Below, in pieces: positions 1 through 6,743 of a stretch of DNA of 29,655 nt (positions within the stretch are counted from its first letter, which is position 1; every line of letters starts with the position of its first letter). The notes under the pieces are model-generated. The model was not told the origin of the DNA. It did no database searches and saw nothing but the letters and a program-made list of their open reading frames with translations. The DNA comes from a virus, in IMG/VR virus record IMGVR_UViG_3300022542_000814, positions 1 through 29,655 of that record; one strand, given 5' to 3'. The translations under genes and the position numbers were made by a program.

Positions 1-1
1 C

Positions 2-307
2 TTCACCGCCCAGATGGAAGAGGGCAGTTTTGACGTCCTGCACAAGCCAACGTTCTTGGGGCAGGCCATAGCGGAGCCGATGCTACAGGCGATGGACCTG
101 GTTGGCCTTGTGGAAAAGACCGGGCCAAAAGTTGCTACGCTATCATTCGACAGAGCCGATGCAGTGACCAAGGACCGTTTTGGAGTATTCACTGGCGCCA
201 AGATGGACAACCCAACCTGGGCCGTGATGAAAGGAAAGGTGAGCAAGAAAAAGAAACCGAAAAAGAAACTGCCCGCAGTACAGAAGGGAACACCATCCAA
301 AGGCTGA
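2..307 (+). CDS. C-terminal end of a replication/recombination protein, possibly a Sak4/AAA-type ATPase (partial)
   Basis: The reading frame is open from the first bases of the window, so this is the 3' part of a longer gene; the ATG at 14 is probably internal. About 100 residues are visible. They include a short block (residues ending KDRFGVF) that resembles the C-terminal part of phage AAA_24/Sak4-like recombination ATPases, and then a very basic Lys-rich tail (KKKKPKKK). No Walker motif can be checked because the N-terminus lies outside. The neighbour is a probable ssDNA-binding protein, the usual partner of Sak4-type annealing and recombination ATPases, which supports the guess. The family assignment is weak; the gene itself is likely real. 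Confidence 0.55.
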   Translation, partial: FTAQMEEGSFDVLHKPTFLGQAIAEPMLQAMDLVGLVEKTGPKVATLSFDRADAVTKDRFGVFTGAKMDNPTWAVMKGKVSKKKKPKKKLPAVQKGTPSKG

Positions 308-342
308 AAAGCCATAACTAGCAAAAGGGGAGTGTGAAAACA

Positions 343-924
343 ATGAATGATTCAGCAATTAGCAAAATCGACATACCGTTGAAACGGACCTCTGGGCTGC
401 CGCCTGCTGGCGTGTACCGTTGCGTCATCCGCAAGGTGGACTTGAACGATGGGCCCAGCAACTACCAGTACTTGTCATGCGAGTGCTCCATCGATGACCC
501 GCGCCACAAGGAATGGAGTGGCAGGGTGTTTTACGCCAATTTGTCCATGTCGCCATCGGCACGCTGGAAGATGGAAGAGGCGCTGAATGCGCTGGGTGCC
601 CCTGATGATGGCAAGATTGGCAACACCCAGTGGTTCATGGGCAAGCGATTCTATGCCAAGTTGGACCATCACGAATGGGAAGGACGTTCACGGCTACAGG
701 TGGGTGAGTTCATTGCACGAGAGGATGTTGCCGAGCGGGTCAAGAGCTGGGCTGAGGAATCGGCCACGGCAGAGGCTGAAGAGACGGCGGTGCGAGAGGC
801 TGCTGAGGACGTTGCGGCTGAGATGGCACCTGACCTGGACGATGAGCCCGAGGTTGCCGAAGCAGAAGCAGAGGCAGAAGTGGAACTGGACGATGCCCTT
901 GACGACCTCTGGGGTGACGACTAG
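343..924 (+). CDS. Probable single-stranded DNA-binding protein (DUF669-like)
   Basis: The first 130 residues look like the beta-rich OB-like core of phage DUF669 proteins: a PPAGVYRC opening, a stretch about core and variant bases of the fold, then a WFMGKRFYAKL block. The last 60 residues are almost all Glu, Asp and Ala and end LDDLWGDD, an acidic tail like that of SSB proteins, which recruits replication partners. The start is ATG 343, because the AGGGGAG ribosome site at about 326-332 is well spaced for it; the GTG at 334 lies directly on that site. It likely coats ssDNA during replication and recombination, next to a possible ATPase upstream and a resolvase downstream. Function rests on fold and context, not on a specific motif. 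Confidence 0.65.
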   Translation: MNDSAISKIDIPLKRTSGLPPAGVYRCVIRKVDLNDGPSNYQYLSCECSIDDPRHKEWSGRVFYANLSMSPSARWKMEEALNALGAPDDGKIGNTQWFMGKRFYAKLDHHEWEGRSRLQVGEFIAREDVAERVKSWAEESATAEAEETAVREAAEDVAAEMAPDLDDEPEVAEAEAEAEVELDDALDDLWGDD

Positions 925-949
925 GACCTGAGCGAACCGATGAGTGTTG

Positions 950-979
950 GGGAGCGCAGGGCACACGCTCTGCGCTCCC
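950..979 (+). promoter_or_regulatory. Strong RNA hairpin directly upstream of the resolvase ribosome site
   Basis: A perfect 10-bp inverted repeat (GGGAGCGCAG / CTGCGCTCCC) can be extended inward by a G-U pair and two more pairs to 13 bp closing on an ACAC loop. It lies in the 67-nt gap between the ssDNA-binding gene and the resolvase and ends 2 nt before the GGAGAG ribosome site. No T-run follows it, so it is not a classical intrinsic terminator. A role in translation control, mRNA processing or partial termination is inference. Confidence 0.6.
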
Positions 980-991
980 ATGGAGAGCCGA

Positions 992-1384
992 ATGAAAATC
1001 GCAGGACTTGATACGGGAGAGACAAATGGGTTTGTTATCGTCAACGACGCTGGGACTGTTATCTGCAATTTTGCTACTAACCGTTTGTTGGATGTATACG
1101 CCAAGCTTGGGCAATACCGCTGCGATGACCTGGTTGTGGTGCTTGAACGAGCGGCACCAAACCAACCGGAATACATCCAGGCGCTAGACGCATTGCTTGA
1201 GTATGGCTATACCGTTCACCTGGTTTCACCGGGCGACTGGAAGCCCAATCCTCAGTGTAAGACTCTGATGAGGGGCCACAAGGGATGGACTCGGCACGAG
1301 TGCGATGCCCTGAGTCTTATCAAGTATTACAGGCTGCTCCGAGCGGCCGCAACGAAATCAACCAAGAAAAGGAAGGGAAAGTGA
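992..1384 (+). CDS. RuvC-like Holliday-junction resolvase / RNase H-fold nuclease
   Basis: The protein has 130 residues. It opens MKIAGLDTGETNG, the first beta hairpin of the RuvC/RNase H fold with the catalytic Asp at residue 7. A second acidic residue sits at Glu52 in LVVVLERAAP, and a C-terminal HECDALSL supplies His102 and Asp105. This D-E-D order is that of RuvC-type resolvases, which cut branched recombination and replication intermediates before packaging. The C-terminus is basic (STKKRKGK). ATG 992 is chosen because GGAGAG lies at 982-987; an upstream in-frame ATG at 980 would overlap that site and the hairpin at 950-979. It is followed after one base by the next start codon, so the two genes are probably translationally coupled. 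Confidence 0.72.
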   Translation: MKIAGLDTGETNGFVIVNDAGTVICNFATNRLLDVYAKLGQYRCDDLVVVLERAAPNQPEYIQALDALLEYGYTVHLVSPGDWKPNPQCKTLMRGHKGWTRHECDALSLIKYYRLLRAAATKSTKKRKGK

Positions 1385-1385
1385 C

Positions 1386-2216
1386 ATGAACGGAAAAGCA
1401 CTTGTCCTGGGAGCTGGGCCAACCGGGTTGTTGGCAGCCAGAGAGCTATATGACCGTGGTTTTGCAGTGACGATTCAGGCTGCTGAGATGGCTGCGCTGC
1501 CGCAAGGCCCATTCTATTTCCACGACCTGCCCCAATCACTCAAGGACCGTTTTGCGGGTACAACTATCAGTCACGTGGGGCTGGGTCTGAAAGAGACTTA
1601 TTCAATCAAGCAATGGGGTATCCTTTACAATAGCTCATTCCCAGGTGGAGACGGCCAACCCAGAACCGTTTTCAAGGCCTGGTGGCCGCATAGAGACATC
1701 AAAAAGGCCCTGCTGATGTATTGTCATATGAAGTATGAACCCATCCAGCCTGTGTTAGACTCGTTGCTACAACTCGCTGCACAGTATGATTTCATCGTCC
1801 TGACCTTCCCACTTGCGGACAGAAACCAGCCATTTTTGTATTCTACCCCGATTGCTCGTGTACCCCTGCAGGATTTGAAAGACCTCTTGCCTGATTTCCC
1901 AATCCGACCGGGTTGGTTCATTTATGATGGTCGATTGGCTTTGGCCCATAGAGACATTGTCCGTGTGGCGTTGCCGCTGGCAGACTACGCAATAGGCTAT
2001 GGCTGGATTGAAATGACCAAGACCGCTGAGTTGCCGATGCGCTGGCCTACACAGACCCGTTACATCCACGACCTACACCCATCACAAAAGCTGACCACTT
2101 TTGAGACTGAGCTTCCAGACCACGTTTTGGTCGCAGGACGTTTCGCCACAGGTGACAGACGATACCTTGCCAGCGACGTTCTCCCAGCTATCCGGCGACG
2201 ATTGGAGACAATTTGA
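1386..2216 (+). CDS. FAD/NAD(P)-binding Rossmann oxidoreductase-like protein
   Basis: The protein has 276 residues. It begins with a textbook dinucleotide-binding motif (ALVLGAGPTGLLAAREL, GxGxxG at about residues 9-14). Near the C-terminus HVLVAGRFATGDRRY resembles the second FAD-contacting strand of flavoprotein oxidoreductases. The middle is not recognisable, so the substrate is unknown. It sits between a resolvase and a dNTP-hydrolase-like fusion, four genes before a ThyX-type synthase that itself needs FAD and NADPH. A role in nucleotide or base chemistry is a guess from this company. GGAAGGG precedes the ATG. Its TGA overlaps the next ATG by one base. Confidence 0.65.
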   Translation: MNGKALVLGAGPTGLLAARELYDRGFAVTIQAAEMAALPQGPFYFHDLPQSLKDRFAGTTISHVGLGLKETYSIKQWGILYNSSFPGGDGQPRTVFKAWWPHRDIKKALLMYCHMKYEPIQPVLDSLLQLAAQYDFIVLTFPLADRNQPFLYSTPIARVPLQDLKDLLPDFPIRPGWFIYDGRLALAHRDIVRVALPLADYAIGYGWIEMTKTAELPMRWPTQTRYIHDLHPSQKLTTFETELPDHVLVAGRFATGDRRYLASDVLPAIRRRLETI

Positions 2217-3262
2217 TGCCGACAACACACAAGAACTACAATATTCAATCTCAGGGTGCAGTGCCTGGGCACGGCTATCCGGTTGGGGATTTGGCGCAGT
2301 TAGCTCATGCCAGCAGAATTGTCCAGCTGGGCAGAGATTTGGTAGCTGCCTGGAATGGGCAGAGTGAGTACAATGACCTTGTTCGGGAGAGAGACGGCTC
2401 AAAAGACCCGACTGAGTGGACCCTGACTTATATTCTGGGCATGGTCAGCGAAATGGATGAGGTGCTCAGAGAGCTACACTGGAAAAAGAACAGAGCCAGG
2501 TCAGGGAAGGTCATTGAATCCAATCTTGCCCGTGAACTTGCGGACTTGACGAAATTCGTGCTATCTCTGTGGCAACAGTGGGGATTCACCCCAGAGGATA
2601 TGCTGGGGTATGTGCTGGAGAAAAATGAGGTATTGAGCTTTCAATGGCAACAAGACCAAGACCTCACAATACCTTACCATCGTGTCATCCTCTTTGATAT
2701 GGATGGGACCGTTGCCGACTACCGAACCGGGTTGGTAAGCTACCTGCGTTCAAAGGAAGGTGCTGAGGACAACCGTCAGGAGCACTACGAAATGGACCTG
2801 GCGACCGGGCTAGACTATGAAGTGTACCATCGCCACAAAAATACGTTTGAAGAAAATGGCGGCTACAAGGACCTGCCGTCATATGTCGATGCTACCAATG
2901 CTCTGAGGCTGATAGGGCAGAACGTAGGATTGTGTGCGGTGACTGCCCGGCCAAAATACTTGAGCCGTTCATGGATAGACTCCTACACTTGGCTCAAGCA
3001 CCACATCCGGCAGCCGGACCAACTCTGGCTAATGGGGGGAGAGCGGCTGGCCCTGGCAAAAAGACTCCGAGAAAAAGGCCACGATGTGGTGTGCTGGGAG
3101 GATGCGCCAATGGAGGCGCTGCGATACGCTGAGCATGGATTCCAGGTTTGGATGCGCAACCAACCGTACAATTTGGATTCGCCTGACCATCCCAACATCT
3201 ACCGGGTGGATACTTTTTCGATGGATGTAGCAGAATACTTTGGAGGCGAAAGCAATGACTAA
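2216..3262 (+). CDS. MazG/dUTPase_2-like NTP pyrophosphatase fused to HAD-family phosphatase
   Basis: Two enzyme domains lie in one 348-residue chain. Residues about 65-145 are all-alpha and carry the paired acidic motif of MazG/dimeric-dUTPase enzymes: SEMDEVLREL (Glu79, Glu82) and RELADLTKF (Glu107, Asp110). Residues about 155-345 are a HAD phosphatase: motif I VILFDMDGTVA (Asp161, Asp163), motif II Thr in CAVTARP, a Lys in LALAKRL and motif IV WEDAP. Together they could turn a dNTP into dNMP and then remove the last phosphate, or the HAD part may be a 5'(3')-nucleotidase. The start is ATG 2216, with GGAGA eight bases upstream; the TTG at 2213 is less likely. It overlaps the neighbours on both sides. 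Confidence 0.75.
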   Translation: MPTTHKNYNIQSQGAVPGHGYPVGDLAQLAHASRIVQLGRDLVAAWNGQSEYNDLVRERDGSKDPTEWTLTYILGMVSEMDEVLRELHWKKNRARSGKVIESNLARELADLTKFVLSLWQQWGFTPEDMLGYVLEKNEVLSFQWQQDQDLTIPYHRVILFDMDGTVADYRTGLVSYLRSKEGAEDNRQEHYEMDLATGLDYEVYHRHKNTFEENGGYKDLPSYVDATNALRLIGQNVGLCAVTARPKYLSRSWIDSYTWLKHHIRQPDQLWLMGGERLALAKRLREKGHDVVCWEDAPMEALRYAEHGFQVWMRNQPYNLDSPDHPNIYRVDTFSMDVAEYFGGESND

Positions 3263-3782
3263 CGATTCTCCACTAATTCCTGGGGTGCCCTACGAGGACC
3301 AGCCTGGACTATCTGATGGCTTCATTGAGGGAGAAGATGGGCAAGAAATTGATGTCCGGTCAATCGATGAGGCTGCCACAGAATTTGCCCGACAAAGGCC
3401 AGAGATTCTCAAACAACTGGACCGGGTGAACGAGCTATTGGAAGCAGCAGAGCGGATGAAAAAGCCAAAATGGCTGGCTCACCGCATCGCGGATTTTCAG
3501 GCAGCCTGCATAGCGGGTGAAGAAATCTATTGGGACCGTGGTTCTCAATACGGTGATGCGACCGCTGAGACTGGGTTGCTGGGCGCTGCCATCACTCTTA
3601 CTACCGACGTTGCCCGCATCAGGGGCATCCTCCTGAACTTGGAGAACCTGACCAAACTCGTGCACGGCGACCAAGAGTTGCGGAAATCCTTGGAGGATGC
3701 GCTACTTGATGCTCACAACTACGCAGCCATCGCTTATTACTGGCTGAAAACAGATAACATCTTTGGAGCGAAAAATGAATGA
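3255..3782 (+). CDS. DUF1599 (nucleotide-modification-associated)-like protein
   Basis: The protein has 175 residues. The N-terminal 80 residues are acidic and helical. The C-terminal part has the pattern of DUF1599: an RGSQYGDATAE block, then DVARIRGILLN, and at the end SLEDALLDAHNYAAIAYYW, matching the family's K-x-DYGD ... R-x-L ... ES-x-DTLLDLANYA layout. DUF1599 proteins in phages occur beside thymidylate-synthase-like and base-modifying genes, but their reaction is not established to my knowledge. The start is ATG 3255 with GGAGG at 3242-3246; it overlaps the end of the fusion gene before it and the methyltransferase after it, so the three are likely co-translated. The family match is from memory of motifs. 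Confidence 0.6.
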   Translation: MTNDSPLIPGVPYEDQPGLSDGFIEGEDGQEIDVRSIDEAATEFARQRPEILKQLDRVNELLEAAERMKKPKWLAHRIADFQAACIAGEEIYWDRGSQYGDATAETGLLGAAITLTTDVARIRGILLNLENLTKLVHGDQELRKSLEDALLDAHNYAAIAYYWLKTDNIFGAKNE

Positions 3783-4599
3783 GGCAAGAGCAAGACGGCA
3801 GGGAGAATACAGCACCAACCCAAAAGGCAAACCAGGCCGACCCAAAAAGGTCACTCCAGACTATCCACCTGGGGTGTCGGTAGGAGAGCTGTCTCCATTG
3901 TTTGACTTCTCCCGCAAACCCTGGCTGGTACTTGCCGCGACTCTGCGTCAACTCATCGTCGCACACAATATCCTGAAATGGACAAAAACAGCAGCGAACT
4001 GGGCCAACAGGGAAACAGGACGGCACTTGCGAGTGCTGGATGCAGCGTGTGGGTACGGTGAGCAATACACGCTGCTCAGAGATGCGCGCAGAACCAAAGG
4101 AACCAGCTTCACCTATATCGGGGTTGAGCTGGACCAGGAAAAAGTTGCTGTGGCGAGATTGCTGCGCAGAAATATCGATGTGCGTGAAATGGATGTACTC
4201 AATATCAGCAGCCTGGATGAAGAGCCGTTTGATGTTGTCATTTCAGCCGATACGTTGGAGCATCTGACAAAACCAGATGGCATCGACTATTTCCAGCAGC
4301 TGGTTGATGCGGTGGCTACAAATGGCATCATCGTGATGACTGTTCCTACTCCGAACCACCACAACAAAACCCACAAGTATCACCTGTACGAGTGGTCCAG
4401 GGGAGAGCTGCTGAATCTGGTGGAGGATAGCGGATTGCTCATTCTCGATGAGTTCACGTTGTTTTCCCACAAAAGAGAGTGGGATGCTGTTTTTGACCCA
4501 CAAGGCCGACTGCCCGTTGATATTGTCCGACCAGTCGCAAGCTGTGCCCTCAATGAAATAGAAGGAACCACTCAGATGGTCATAGCGGAGAAGCTATGA
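3775..4599 (+). CDS. Class I SAM-dependent methyltransferase
   Basis: The protein has 274 residues. Motif I (RVLDAACGYGEQ, near residue 90) binds S-adenosylmethionine, YIGVELDQEKV ends in the acidic residue that contacts the ribose, and FDVVISADTLEHL is the motif IV strand. The pattern is like UbiG-type small-molecule or nucleotide methyltransferases; I see no NPPY or PC motif of N- or C5-specific DNA methylases. The N-terminal tail has KGKPGRPKKV, an AT-hook-like GRP core flanked by Lys, which hints at DNA binding. ATG 3775 with GGAG at 3765-3768. It overlaps DUF1599 upstream and ends ATGATG into the ThyX-like gene. The substrate is unknown. Confidence 0.75.
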   Translation: MNEARARRQGEYSTNPKGKPGRPKKVTPDYPPGVSVGELSPLFDFSRKPWLVLAATLRQLIVAHNILKWTKTAANWANRETGRHLRVLDAACGYGEQYTLLRDARRTKGTSFTYIGVELDQEKVAVARLLRRNIDVREMDVLNISSLDEEPFDVVISADTLEHLTKPDGIDYFQQLVDAVATNGIIVMTVPTPNHHNKTHKYHLYEWSRGELLNLVEDSGLLILDEFTLFSHKREWDAVFDPQGRLPVDIVRPVASCALNEIEGTTQMVIAEKL

Positions 4600-5324
4600 T
4601 GAAAGGGAAAAATCAAATGTCTGACGGATTGAATTTTGAAATTGTAAGACCTCCAGCGTTTCAAGTGAATCTGGTAAGTCAGCAATCGGATGCGGTGCCG
4701 CTTCTGGCGACGTTGACACAAGCATACACCGGAGTGTTCACGCCAGAGTTAACAATAAAGCTGAGCTGGACCAAGGAACTGGAAAAGACCTCTCTGCAAA
4801 CGCCACTCGAATTTATCAACTTTGTATTCCTACTCCAAGGCGTGACCAGGGCATTCACCCACCAGCTGGTGAGGACTCGCATCGGCGTGGCCTATGTTCA
4901 GGAGTCCATGCGCTTTGCGAACCTGAGGACTATCCGGGTGCTGGCTACAAACGAACTGCCGAGGAATGAGCTGATGACTTACGAACTGGCAGTGCGCCAT
5001 GCTGTTTCCAGCTATCGGGCGATGGTTGAACGAGGTATCTCAAAACAGGCTGCCAGAGGCTTGCTCCCAACGAACATCCTGACCGATGTCTATTGGTCCG
5101 TGAACCTACGAACGCTACAGACCGTGATGAGGCAGCGGCTATGTTGCCAGGCCGATACCAATGAGTGGGTACCGATACTGTTGGCAATGCGCCGTCTGCT
5201 CATCCGACGTGTTGGCCCAGAGCTAGGGCCATTTCTGCTCAGCAACAAAGAACGTGGTGAGGAATGTGGCTATGGAGCGAAATTTGACCGTCCCTGTACC
5301 TGGGTCAATGGACCAGAGGACTAG
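4596..5324 (+). CDS. thyX: Divergent flavin-dependent thymidylate synthase (ThyX-like)
   Basis: The protein has 242 residues. ThyX makes dTMP from dUMP with FAD, NADPH and methylene-tetrahydrofolate. The family signature region is clear: FTHQLVRTRIGVAYVQESMRF, then ARGLLPTN and LRTLQTVMRQR further on. However, the usual RHR is RTR here (residues 93-95), and eight rather than seven residues separate it from the Ser (Ser104). The substrate-contacting SxR remains. It may be a working variant, an altered-specificity relative, or an inactive copy. The start overlaps the methyltransferase stop (ATGATGA) with GGAG at 4587-4590; an inner ATG at 4617 preceded by AAAGGGA is also possible. Family confidence is good, exact activity less so. 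Confidence 0.75.
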   Translation: MMKGKNQMSDGLNFEIVRPPAFQVNLVSQQSDAVPLLATLTQAYTGVFTPELTIKLSWTKELEKTSLQTPLEFINFVFLLQGVTRAFTHQLVRTRIGVAYVQESMRFANLRTIRVLATNELPRNELMTYELAVRHAVSSYRAMVERGISKQAARGLLPTNILTDVYWSVNLRTLQTVMRQRLCCQADTNEWVPILLAMRRLLIRRVGPELGPFLLSNKERGEECGYGAKFDRPCTWVNGPED

Positions 5325-5325
5325 G

Positions 5326-5520
5326 ATGGAAGGCCCAATTGAAGTATACCGCAACCTGAAGCAATACCGGAAACAACTCATCAGGATGGCCCGAAAAGGA
5401 TTTGTGCCCTGTCAGGTATACATTGACCAGGGACCTCCAGGGATTTTTGAAACGCTACTGGGTAAGGTAGAATCAATTGAAATTCGTGTCGCATACATTG
5501 CTATTGAGAAAAGGACCTAA
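5326..5520 (+). CDS. Small hypothetical protein
   Basis: The product has 64 residues and is basic in the first half (NLKQYRKQLIRMARKGF), followed by a short strand-rich end. I do not recognise it. ATG 5326 lies one base after the ThyX stop with AGAGGA just before it, and the TAA is one base before the next ATG, so it belongs to the same compact transcription unit. Longer starts upstream in this frame would overlap the ThyX gene and are not needed. It could be a small DNA- or protein-binding factor, but nothing in the sequence proves that. Confidence 0.6.
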   Translation: MEGPIEVYRNLKQYRKQLIRMARKGFVPCQVYIDQGPPGIFETLLGKVESIEIRVAYIAIEKRT

Positions 5521-5521
5521 C

Positions 5522-6094
5522 ATGAATCTTGTTGATACCCGCACCGGAACTGTACTTGAGAAGCTGATGGAGCATCACATTCACACGATTGAACTTTGGA
5601 TGCGCAAACTTGACTGGGATGCCGAGAGACGAACTGCCTACTGGTTGGACGTTGCTTCAGAATCTCAGGTGGATGAAATCCCCTGGGAGAAGGGACTGTT
5701 CAAACGACCTCCGATGCCCGTGACCGTGACCCCAGAAACGGGTGAAGGAATCAGCTGGCAACCGGGTGTGGTACGCTGGGCACGGCCATACCGGATAGAC
5801 TGGGACACTAACACATTTCCATTTGACTTTCCGCTCAACGGTGCCCAAATTCATGAATTTCGCAAGGCAGGCTATCGACTATCGGTATTGCCTGACGGGA
5901 CTGGTTTCACCTATCAGTCGGACCACACAGAGGAATGGGGCACTGATGCTTCTAAACAGGGGCTGTTGAGACTCTTGTCTGAGCACTTCCATTTTGACCC
6001 AAAACTGGGAAAGGGAGAGAAAAATGAACAACCGGGATTTCGCACTGAAGATGTTGGCGCTGGGGGATTTGATGGACCAGGTTGTGGCACTTGA
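5522..6094 (+). CDS. Hypothetical protein with odd C-terminal overlap
   Basis: The protein has 190 residues: a helical start (EKLMEHHIHTIELWMRKLDWD), a Pro- and Trp-rich middle, and a helical segment GLLRLLSEHFHF near residue 155. I do not recognise it. AAAGGA precedes ATG 5522 with good spacing. The last 24 codons (6024-6094) overlap the next gene by 71 nt in another frame, and that tail (GAGGFDGPGCGT) is low in complexity and unlike the rest. This suggests either a true long overlap or that a one-base indel has moved the stop downstream of its original place. Confidence 0.6.
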   Translation: MNLVDTRTGTVLEKLMEHHIHTIELWMRKLDWDAERRTAYWLDVASESQVDEIPWEKGLFKRPPMPVTVTPETGEGISWQPGVVRWARPYRIDWDTNTFPFDFPLNGAQIHEFRKAGYRLSVLPDGTGFTYQSDHTEEWGTDASKQGLLRLLSEHFHFDPKLGKGEKNEQPGFRTEDVGAGGFDGPGCGT

Positions 6095-6389
6095 GATTGA
6101 ACTCGCCGAGCATGTGTTGCTTATGGGGCGTACTCAAGCTATTGGAAATCTTGAGGCGAAATTCAATCCAGGCCGAACCATCTACGATTGGGAAAAGACC
6201 GTCATGAGTCATCCCACGGCGACTGCCGAACCAGAGGCTCAGGCAGAGCTAGTGGAGCAGTACACCAAAACTGTACACCCCAAACCCATCGTCAAAATTG
6301 ACTGGCGCGGCATTGCCGACCACATGGATTGGGATGGCGTCATCAAGAAGGATGCGGTGCCGAGTGTGTCCTTCAAACTGGTGGGCTAG
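6024..6389 (+). CDS. Hypothetical protein
   Basis: The protein has 121 residues. The first half is helical (LALGDLMDQVVALEIELAEHVLLMG); the second is strand-like and ends SVSFKLVG. No family is recognised. GGGAGAG at 6013-6019 is the ribosome site and sets ATG 6024, which lies inside the previous gene in a different frame. The stop TAG is followed at once by another ATG at 6390. Position between nucleotide-metabolism genes and the DNA polymerase suggests an early gene, with no more specific clue. Confidence 0.6.
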   Translation: MNNRDFALKMLALGDLMDQVVALEIELAEHVLLMGRTQAIGNLEAKFNPGRTIYDWEKTVMSHPTATAEPEAQAELVEQYTKTVHPKPIVKIDWRGIADHMDWDGVIKKDAVPSVSFKLVG

Positions 6390-6596
6390 ATGAGTCCCCA
6401 TATCCTAGCATTTCGTTTTGATATTGATAATAGTTGTTTCAGGAGAGCTAAAGTCATCCTCAGGCTCAGGGACGTTTGGGACAATTGGCTCATGGTCAAA
6501 GACCAATTCCCTGACCCGGCTGATGGACTCTTGGCTGCCCTCATAGCAAATGAGCACCTATATGTGGAAGGGAGAGAACAATGTCGTGAATCATAG
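6390..6596 (+). CDS. Small hypothetical protein, possibly degraded
   Basis: This 68-residue reading frame begins directly after the previous TAG and ends inside the AT-rich stretch before the glycosyltransferase. It contains DIDNSCFRRAKVILRLRDVWDN, a plausible amphipathic helix, but there is no clear ribosome site (only GGTGGGC upstream). Coupled translation from the preceding gene is possible. A strong ribosome site (GGGAGAG, 6570-6576) lies within its 3' end and points at ATG 6581, which opens only a two-codon frame. The surroundings look like decaying small genes, so the reality of this one is uncertain. Confidence 0.4.
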   Translation: MSPHILAFRFDIDNSCFRRAKVILRLRDVWDNWLMVKDQFPDPADGLLAALIANEHLYVEGREQCRES

Positions 6597-6668
6597 CAGG
6601 CATACCATCCCACAAGATGTATATCGAAATCCATTCAACAGGGTGAAGAACCCAAAAAGGAGGCAGTT

Positions 6669-6740
6669 ATGTCTAATCCAGTTGTAGCGGCAGGAGTAGT
6701 GACCCGGAATCGAAAGTCTGCACCGAAAGTAGCAGCCTAG
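6669..6740 (+). other. N-terminal 23 codons of the glycosyltransferase, cut off by in-frame TAG
   Basis: AAAAAGGAGG stands just before ATG 6669, the strongest ribosome site in this region. The 23 residues include VVAAGVVTRNR, the first beta strand and nucleotide-binding loop typical of GT-A glycosyltransferases. TAG at 6738-6740 then stops translation, yet the same frame continues without another stop to 7490. The missing amino acid lies between KVAA and LLDSKYIDTV, where Gln (CAG changed to TAG by one transition) would fit. This is the true gene start; the stop makes it a nonsense allele, a readthrough site or a sequencing error. Confidence 0.65.
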
Positions 6741-6743
6741 CTT

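Noticed and set aside
950-979. Intrinsic terminator
   Set aside because: The hairpin is strong but no T-run follows; the same holds for 25463-25488.
2101-2367. Plus-strand open frame across the oxidoreductase and fusion genes
   Set aside because: It is a shadow frame over two well-supported genes with overlapping ends.
6738-6740. TAG recoded to an amino acid throughout the genome
   Set aside because: About 14 genes in the window, including those for ThyX, decoration protein and capsid protein, use TAG as a plain terminal stop followed by the next ribosome site.
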